In this document: positions 4,879 to 10,116 of the stretch, one piece after another | Numbering within the stretch: position 1 is the first letter of the stretch | How the letters are laid out: each line of letters opens with the position of its first letter | Source of the DNA: an uncultured Lachnospiraceae bacterium | GTDB lineage: Bacteria; Bacillota; Clostridia; Lachnospirales; Lachnospiraceae | Reading direction: 5' to 3' | DNA: 10,116 nucleotides | NCBI GenBank assembly: GCA_910585205.1 | Contig: CAJUCC010000062.1 | Span: 1 to 10,116 of the forward strand | The notes under the pieces: generated by a model | Seen by the model: only the letters and a program-made list of their open reading frames with translations | Told to the model about the DNA's origin: nothing | The model's database searches: none | Program-made: the position numbers and the translations under genes

Positions 4879-7390
4879 AAGTTTTATCAGGCTGCTTGGG
4901 CAGGCGCATGATGAGATCAAAAGGGCTATTGATAAGGGGAACGATGCGACGGCGCTGGAACTTTTGGAACAGTGTCAGGACGGCGCCATTCAGTTGGGGA
5001 ATCTGATCGAAGCGACGGAAGGGGAGGGCTTTGTGACCATTCCCAGTCTGGAGCAATACTGCGAACTTGTCTATGAAATTCACGGAGAAATTCTGCAGGG
5101 ACAGGGCGCTTCCGGCAATAAGGCGTATAAAAACCTGCGAAAAGCTTTGATTAAAATTGAGAACAGTGTGCGAAATGACATCAGGATACGCACGGAAGCT
5201 GTTTTTCTTCCATACAAGGCATCGATGTGGGATTCGCTGGAAAGCGTCTGGAGAGCCGCCGATGCGGATCCGGATTGTGATGCCTATGTGATTCCGATTC
5301 CCTACTATGACAGAAATCAGGATGGCAGCTTTGGGGAACTGCATTATGAGGGAAGTCAGTATCCGAAATATGTGCCGGTGACATGGTATCAGGATTACGA
5401 TTTTGAGAAGAGAAGACCGGATATGGTCTTTATTCATAATCCTTACGATGACTGTAATTATGTGACAAGTGTACACCCGTCTTTTTATTCTTCCAATCTA
5501 AAACAATATACAGACAAACTGGTATATATACCTTATTTCATATTGGGTGAGGTTGATCCGCAAGACAAGTCCGCGATAGACGGCATAGAGCATTTTATTA
5601 CGGTGCCGGCTGTTTTTAATGCCGACAAAGTGATTGTGCAGTCGGAAGATATGAGAAAAGTATACATAGAAGTGCTGGCGAAAGCAACGGGGGAAAGCGG
5701 CAGGAGTAAATGGAGAGAAAAGATTCTGGGAACCGGTTCTCCGAAGATTGATAAAGTTTTGAATACGGATCGGCAGGAGATGGATATTCCGGCGCCATGG
5801 CTTCGACTGATTGAAAGGCCGGACGGAAGTCGGAAAAAAGTTATTTTTTATAATACCAGTGTGGTGGCTCTGCTCGAACATGGCGAGAGGATGCTGGATA
5901 AAATAAAGGATGTTTTAGGTACTTTTCGGAAGAAAAGAGACGATTTTATCTTACTGTGGAGACCGCATCCGCTGATGAAAGCGACAATGGAATCCATGCG
6001 CCCTGGACTTTGGAGACAATATGAGCAGATTGTGGATACATTTCGGGTAGAAAAATGGGGAATTTATGATGATACAGCGGATTTAGACCGGGCGATTGCT
6101 TTATGTGATGCTTATTATGGAGACAGCAGTTCTGTCGTATGTCTGTTTCAGAATGCGGGAAAACAGGCTATGGTTCAGAATGTATATTTGAAAAACAATG
6201 TGGATCATAGCATTACTGCTGCGGAGGCCGTTACATATGTTGACGGCAAATACTGGTACATACCGTATTGGGACAATATCTTATGCTGCATGGATGAAAG
6301 AACGTTTCAGTCTCAGATCATGGCGGTTTTTTCCGATTCCGGAAAAAGCGGTCTGTATGCGGAAATTGTTCATTACAAAGGCAGGCTGTTTTGCGTCCCG
6401 AGAAATGCAGATATGATGATTGTATATCATATTGAAAACAGAGAAATGCGTCAGATTGCATTTTCTGATGGTGATAATGATGTATGTAACGGCAGCAAGT
6501 TTGGCAGCCATATTGTGAAAGGACATATTTTATATCTGATTCCCTGCAAGTATCATTCGGTTGTGGCCGTGGATATGGAAAGCGATCTGGTTGAAGAATA
6601 TCGGATACACCATGAAAGGGAAAGCAGACAGATTAGCATCGGAAATGCGGCTGCCAAGGATGGTGCGATTTATTTTTCCTGTAAGGAAGAAGCCTGTCTT
6701 ATAAGGTTGGACACCAAAAAGAAGACAGTGGAAAAAGTTATACCGGCAGGAGAAAAACGGGTATATTCAAATTTGTTCTGTATCGATCAGAGATTATGGC
6801 TGATTCCCTTTGAAGTAAGAGAAGGGATCAGAGTGTGGAACGAACAGGCGGATACGTTTGAAGAAATACTGGATTTTCCCCGGGAAATACTGGAACAGAC
6901 GAGTGAAAGCATAACAATGCGTTTTCCTGATGTGATCGCAGATGAGATCAGAAACAGAAACGTGTCATATTTTAAGAGAGGCATTTTACATAATGGCAAT
7001 ATTCATCTGCCTGTCAACCTTACAGGAAAAAATGTTGTGATTTTTACAAGGGAAAAGCGCATTGCCTGTTGGGATGTGGAACCGGATTGTTTTGAAGCGG
7101 CTATGTATACCTGGATGAGAAGTCTTCGGATTCTTTCTTATTTTCAGGCGGCAGACGATTTGTATGCTGTCAGTGGTATATCGGGGCAGTGGTATCGTTT
7201 TGACGGAGACAGATGGGAAAGAGTGCGAGAGAGCGTTTCCGTTATGGAAAATGACAATAAGATACTGGTTCTGGACGGGAAAGCATTTTGTGAAGCAGAC
7301 TGCAGGCATAACAACCATGCTGTGAGAGCAGGGGAAACGATTTATACAAGTCTGTCGGGGGAGTGGAAACGTGGAAAGTTATCTCAGTAA
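4850..7390 (+). CDS. Glyphos_transf (TagB/TagF-like) transferase with C-terminal beta-propeller-like domain
   Basis: The protein has 846 residues. Residues 1-110 are helical and charged. Residues 120-450 resemble the CDP-glycerol glycerophosphotransferase fold, with a conserved-looking block near 160-235 (YVPVTWYQDYDF, FIHNPYDDCNY). The two catalytic-site motifs RPHP (371-374) and YYGDSSS (422-428) correspond to the histidine and DxSS motifs of TagF-type enzymes. Residues 455-846 hold repeated segments of the type 'KYWYIPY', 'GRLFCVP', 'GHILYLIP', 'GAIYFSC', 'QRLWLIP', which read as blades of a beta-propeller. There is no signal peptide or membrane segment. TagF-like enzymes move a phospho-alcohol from a CDP-alcohol. 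Beside a CMP-phosphonate pathway, I infer that it attaches HEP (or another CMP-activated group) to a glycan. ATG 4850 is chosen because its N-terminus suits the family. A competing ATG lies 4 nt upstream in another frame. Glycerol phosphate transfer is the alternative. Confidence 0.85.
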   Translation: MRKAQKEQAESFIRLLGQAHDEIKRAIDKGNDATALELLEQCQDGAIQLGNLIEATEGEGFVTIPSLEQYCELVYEIHGEILQGQGASGNKAYKNLRKALIKIENSVRNDIRIRTEAVFLPYKASMWDSLESVWRAADADPDCDAYVIPIPYYDRNQDGSFGELHYEGSQYPKYVPVTWYQDYDFEKRRPDMVFIHNPYDDCNYVTSVHPSFYSSNLKQYTDKLVYIPYFILGEVDPQDKSAIDGIEHFITVPAVFNADKVIVQSEDMRKVYIEVLAKATGESGRSKWREKILGTGSPKIDKVLNTDRQEMDIPAPWLRLIERPDGSRKKVIFYNTSVVALLEHGERMLDKIKDVLGTFRKKRDDFILLWRPHPLMKATMESMRPGLWRQYEQIVDTFRVEKWGIYDDTADLDRAIALCDAYYGDSSSVVCLFQNAGKQAMVQNVYLKNNVDHSITAAEAVTYVDGKYWYIPYWDNILCCMDERTFQSQIMAVFSDSGKSGLYAEIVHYKGRLFCVPRNADMMIVYHIENREMRQIAFSDGDNDVCNGSKFGSHIVKGHILYLIPCKYHSVVAVDMESDLVEEYRIHHERESRQISIGNAAAKDGAIYFSCKEEACLIRLDTKKKTVEKVIPAGEKRVYSNLFCIDQRLWLIPFEVREGIRVWNEQADTFEEILDFPREILEQTSESITMRFPDVIADEIRNRNVSYFKRGILHNGNIHLPVNLTGKNVVIFTREKRIACWDVEPDCFEAAMYTWMRSLRILSYFQAADDLYAVSGISGQWYRFDGDRWERVRESVSVMENDNKILVLDGKAFCEADCRHNNHAVRAGETIYTSLSGEWKRGKLSQ
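7357..7363 (+). promoter_or_regulatory. Ribosome binding site for the GTG start at 7371
   Basis: GGGGGAG within the end of the transferase gene lies 7 nt before GTG 7371, supporting a non-ATG start and a 20-nt gene overlap (translational coupling). Confidence 0.65.
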
Positions 7391-7949
7391 AATAAAAACA
7401 CTGTTAGACCAGATAGAAATTACGGACAACGTATCGGAGTATTACCAGTATGGTATCGGACTGAAAGAAGTGCTGCATATATTGGAAACATGCAAAGCTG
7501 ACCGTGGTTGTCTGTATATTTGTGGTAATGGCGGAAGTGCGGGCATTGCGCAGCATATGACAGCGGATTTTCTGAAAAATGCCGGCATACGGACATACAA
7601 TATGTATGGGCAGTCAACCATTACGTGTATATCCAATGATCTTACTTATGAATATGTTTTTTGCAAACAACTTGCGATGCTGGCGGAGCAGAACGATGTG
7701 TTGGTGGCAATTAGCAGTTCCGGGGAATCGGAAAATATAGTTAAAGCTGCCAATGAGATGAAAAAGGCAGGGGGAAAAATTATTACGTTTACCGCATTTC
7801 AGCCGGAAAACAGGATACGGGGCATGGGCGATTGGAATATTTATGTTCCGATCAGCCAGTATGGTATGGCAGAGTCTATTCATAATCTGATTTTACAACA
7901 GATTGTTGATAAAATTGTTGAGAAAGACGGGATTGCCATGAAAATCTGA
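7371..7949 (+). CDS. gmhA: SIS-domain sugar-phosphate isomerase, GmhA-like (sedoheptulose-7-phosphate isomerase)
   Basis: The 192 residues form one SIS domain of GmhA length. The phosphate-binding loop GNGGS is at 52-56 and a second Ser-rich loop SSSGES at 115-120. GmhA converts sedoheptulose 7-phosphate to D-glycero-D-manno-heptose 7-phosphate in the cytosol, the first step of the heptose pathway whose next enzymes are encoded downstream. The gene starts with GTG and overlaps the transferase by 20 nt. Compared with E. coli GmhA as I recall it, the catalytic Glu after the first loop appears as Asp (D66 in HMTAD), and the C-terminal helix reads AESIHNLILQQ (167-177) where the usual QEVH..ILH motif would place a catalytic His. 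The family assignment to SIS/GmhA-like is firm. The exact substrate is inferred from neighbours; a DiaA-like or other ketose isomerase role is possible. Confidence 0.82.
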   Translation: MESYLSKIKTLLDQIEITDNVSEYYQYGIGLKEVLHILETCKADRGCLYICGNGGSAGIAQHMTADFLKNAGIRTYNMYGQSTITCISNDLTYEYVFCKQLAMLAEQNDVLVAISSSGESENIVKAANEMKKAGGKIITFTAFQPENRIRGMGDWNIYVPISQYGMAESIHNLILQQIVDKIVEKDGIAMKI

Positions 7950-7975
7950 CAGGCAAATCGTTTGATATAACGGAC

Positions 7976-7980
7976 AGGAA
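7976..7980 (+). promoter_or_regulatory. Ribosome binding site that sets the start at 7988
   Basis: AGGAA ends 7 nt before ATG 7988. The in-frame GTG at 7982 is only 1 nt from it, too close to be used. Confidence 0.65.
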
Positions 7981-7987
7981 AGTGAAA

Positions 7988-9220
7988 ATGGAAGATATGA
8001 TAATCAGTCAGGCGGTAATATTGGCCGGCGGTCTGGGAACGCGACTGCGGCCGTTTACCGATGAAAATCCAAAGCCCATGTATCCTTTTCAGGGCAGGCC
8101 TTTTATAGAATATCTGATGAGACAGATAAAAAATTTTGGAATTCATAATGTTCTGCTGCTGCTGGGATATTTACCGGAAAAGATTATGGATTATCTGGGG
8201 GATGGCAGCAGATATGGAATTACCATATCGTATGATGTGGCGCCTGTGTCATATAATACGGCAGATCGTCTGTTGCATGCACAGGATCAGATTATGGATA
8301 CCTTTTTGCTCATGTATTGCGATAATTATTGCCCGATTGACTTTTTACGTCTGAAAAGGGAATTTGCAGGCAATAAAGCCCTGATTCAGTTGAGCGTATA
8401 TGAGAATCGGGATGGCTATACAAAGGACAATCTGCTGGTTCAGGACGGTCTGGTGACAATTTATGATAAAAAAAGAGTGACATCGGGACTGCGCGGCGTG
8501 GATATAGGATATGCGATTATAGACAAATGTGTTTTGCAGTATATCACGGAAAGCGGTATGAATTTTGAGGCAGGTGTATATCCGGAGGTCATCAGACGAA
8601 AGAAATTGTATGCTACGGTGACTGCGCATCGCTATTATTCCGTGGGTTCCTGGGAGCGCATCAAGCTGACGGAACAATTTTTCCGACAGCAGCCCACCGT
8701 GTTACTTGACAGAGACGGGACGATAAATAAGAGAGCGCCAAAAGCGTGTTATATTGAAACGCCGGAGGCGTTTGTCTGGTTGGAAGGTGCCCGGGAAGGA
8801 ATCCGATTATTAAAAGATGCCGGTTATCGCGTGATAATCGTATCTAATCAGCCGGGCATCGCGCGGGGGAATTTGACAGAAGATGTCCTTGCACAAATAC
8901 ATAAAAAAATGCAGGAAGATTTGAAGCAGGAAACCGGTTATGAGATTGACGCGATATATTACTGTCCACATAACTGGGATGAGGGGTGCGAATGCAGAAA
9001 GCCGGCTCCCGGAATGTTGTATCAGGCACAGAGAGATTTTTCATTGAATCTTACAGAATGCTTTATGATCGGTGATGATGAACGGGATATGGAGGCGGGA
9101 AAAGCAGCCGGATGTCAGTGTGTTTTGGTCAGTGATTCGTACTGTTTGCTGGATGCCGTATATGATTTGCTGGAGGGAAAATATTTCGGCGGAAACGGCA
9201 CAGATATTTCGGAGGATTAA
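7988..9220 (+). CDS. HddC-GmhB fusion: heptose-1-phosphate guanylyltransferase plus heptose-bisphosphate phosphatase
   Basis: The protein has 410 residues and two enzymes in one chain. Residues 5-235 are a nucleotidyltransferase: AGGLGTRLRP at 13-22, a PKPM lysine motif at about 28-31, and a CDN metal motif near 107. This is most like HddC, which makes GDP-D-glycero-alpha-D-manno-heptose. Residues 238-400 are a HAD phosphatase of the histidinol-phosphatase/GmhB group: DRDGTIN (D241, D243), motif II SNQPG, the zinc-site set C326, H328, C334 and C336 in CPHNWDEGCECRKP, and GDDERDMEAG. GmhB removes the 7-phosphate from heptose 1,7-bisphosphate. The fusion thus covers the two steps after the kinase encoded next. 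It begins 38 nt after gmhA. Domain assignments are firm; the choice of heptose over another hexose for the transferase half comes from the GmhB half and the neighbours. Confidence 0.88.
   Translation: MEDMIISQAVILAGGLGTRLRPFTDENPKPMYPFQGRPFIEYLMRQIKNFGIHNVLLLLGYLPEKIMDYLGDGSRYGITISYDVAPVSYNTADRLLHAQDQIMDTFLLMYCDNYCPIDFLRLKREFAGNKALIQLSVYENRDGYTKDNLLVQDGLVTIYDKKRVTSGLRGVDIGYAIIDKCVLQYITESGMNFEAGVYPEVIRRKKLYATVTAHRYYSVGSWERIKLTEQFFRQQPTVLLDRDGTINKRAPKACYIETPEAFVWLEGAREGIRLLKDAGYRVIIVSNQPGIARGNLTEDVLAQIHKKMQEDLKQETGYEIDAIYYCPHNWDEGCECRKPAPGMLYQAQRDFSLNLTECFMIGDDERDMEAGKAAGCQCVLVSDSYCLLDAVYDLLEGKYFGGNGTDISED
9211..9215 (+). promoter_or_regulatory. Ribosome binding site of hddA inside the preceding gene
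   Basis: GGAGG at the last codons of the HddC-GmhB gene is 6 nt before ATG 9222, which itself is 1 nt after the TAA stop (9218-9220). This is an arrangement suited to translational coupling. Confidence 0.75.
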
Positions 9221-9221
9221 A

Positions 9222-10116
9222 ATGGTTATATCAAAAACGCCGCTGCGTGCCTCGTTCTTCGGAGGCGGCACGGACTTTAAAGATTATTATGAAAATACCG
9301 TGCTTGGTTATGGAAGCGTGGTCAGCACCGCGGTGAATATGTACGTTTATATAATGGTAAACAAACGATTTGATGATTCTATCCGTGTCAGCTACCGGAT
9401 TCAGGAACTGGTGGACAGTGTAGACGATATACAGCATAACATTATCCGGGAAGCGTTAAAAATAGCGGGAATCCATAAAGGCGTTGATATTGTTTATTCT
9501 GCGGATATCCCGATCAGCACGTCGGGTGTCGGCCTTGCATCCTCGAGCGCTTTGGCTGTCGGCGTATTGAATGCATTGTTTGCCTTTAAGGGGGAACAGT
9601 TGTCGCCCGAACAGCTTGCAAAATATGCGTGTCAGATCGAAATTACCTGTCTGAAAAATCCGATCGGTGTTCAGGATCAGTATGCGGTTGCATATGGAGG
9701 ATTCAGAAAGTATCGGTTTCACAGCAATGGAGAGGTTGGCATCAGTTCAATTGTTATCCGGCCGGAGGTGATGAAAAAGCTGGAAGATAATCTGTTGTTG
9801 TTTTATACCGGCATTACAAGGGTTTCTTCCAATATATTGGGTGAGCAGAAGCAGAACATAGCAAAAAATATGGCGTTATTGGATCATATGACAAATATGG
9901 TGGAAGATGCGGTCGGCGCCTTGCAAATGGGGAATACGGATGTATTCGGGGCTATGCTGGACAGCGCCTGGAATTTGAAAAAGCAGATGTCTTCTCAAAT
10001 CAGCAACACAGATATAGAAAAGATGTATGGGAAAGGAATGGCGGCAGGCGCTTTGGGTGGCAAGGTCCTGGGCGCCGGCGGCGGGGGATTTCTTCTTTTT
10101 TATGTACCGGAGGAAA
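9222..10116 (+). CDS. hddA: D-glycero-alpha-D-manno-heptose 7-phosphate kinase, GHMP family (3' end cut by the window)
   Basis: 298 codons are visible and the frame is open at the window edge. HddA proteins are usually about 330-350 residues, so a short C-terminal piece is missing. GHMP-kinase motifs are clear: the N-terminal PLRASFFGGGTD (7-18), the ATP-binding GVGLASSSA (102-110) and the C-terminal GAGGGG (284-289). The FGGGTD N-terminus is typical of the HddA/heptose-kinase and fucokinase branch. It would phosphorylate C1 of heptose 7-phosphate to give the 1,7-bisphosphate that the GmhB half of its neighbour dephosphorylates. The start directly follows the preceding stop by 1 nt with an ideal GGAGG site. 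A related sugar kinase is the only realistic alternative; the gmhA/gmhB/hddC neighbours favour heptose. Confidence 0.88.
   Translation, partial: MVISKTPLRASFFGGGTDFKDYYENTVLGYGSVVSTAVNMYVYIMVNKRFDDSIRVSYRIQELVDSVDDIQHNIIREALKIAGIHKGVDIVYSADIPISTSGVGLASSSALAVGVLNALFAFKGEQLSPEQLAKYACQIEITCLKNPIGVQDQYAVAYGGFRKYRFHSNGEVGISSIVIRPEVMKKLEDNLLLFYTGITRVSSNILGEQKQNIAKNMALLDHMTNMVEDAVGALQMGNTDVFGAMLDSAWNLKKQMSSQISNTDIEKMYGKGMAAGALGGKVLGAGGGGFLLFYVPEE

Noticed and set aside
1..10116. tRNA, rRNA, CRISPR array, insertion sequence or transposase
   Set aside because: No cloverleaf, spaced short repeats, terminal inverted repeats or transposase motifs were seen; intergenic gaps are all under 190 bases and accounted for above.

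Overview
The window looks like an accessory cell-surface glycan locus from a Gram-positive Clostridia-type bacterium. A Lachnospiraceae-like host is my best guess. It rests on purine-rich GGAGG-type ribosome sites, sigma-A-like promoters with TAAAAT -10 boxes, AT-rich leaders, and a CDP-glycerol-glycerophosphotransferase-like protein of a kind I associate with that family. No lineage marker gene (rRNA, ribosomal protein) is present, so this is inference. All protein-coding genes read on the + strand.

Layout: (1) 1-340 holds the tail of an unrelated upstream unit: an AT-only-type hairpin, a 63-residue helical protein of unknown function (70-261), and a strong terminator-like hairpin (303-340). 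(2) 344-4724 is a phosphonate-making operon: a promoter, then a three-domain AepX (LicC/PntC-like nucleotidyltransferase + Fom1-like cytidylyltransferase + PEP mutase), an iron-dependent alcohol dehydrogenase expected to be a phosphonoacetaldehyde reductase, and phosphonopyruvate decarboxylase (AepY). (3) 4758-10116 is a second transcription unit, driven by a promoter and leader very similar to the first. It encodes a Glyphos_transf-type transferase fused to a beta-propeller-like tail, a GmhA-like SIS-domain isomerase, an HddC-GmhB fusion (heptose-1-phosphate guanylyltransferase + heptose-bisphosphate phosphatase), and an HddA-like heptose kinase that runs off the window end.

Working model: PEP -> phosphonopyruvate (AepX C-terminal domain) -> phosphonoacetaldehyde (AepY) -> 2-hydroxyethylphosphonate, HEP (Fe-ADH) -> CMP-HEP (AepX cytidylyltransferase domain). 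The phosphonate is then moved onto a glycan by the Glyphos_transf protein. In parallel, sedoheptulose-7-phosphate is converted to GDP-D-glycero-alpha-D-manno-heptose by the GmhA/HddA/GmhB/HddC set. Together these suggest a heptose-containing surface glycan decorated with a phosphonate. No 2-aminoethylphosphonate transaminase is in the window, and an aldehyde reductase sits between AepX and AepY. The sequence therefore favours HEP over the commoner 2-aminoethylphosphonate, though a transaminase could lie outside. The two operons differ in base composition (hand-counted sample lines about 56% GC against about 42%), which suggests a mosaic locus.
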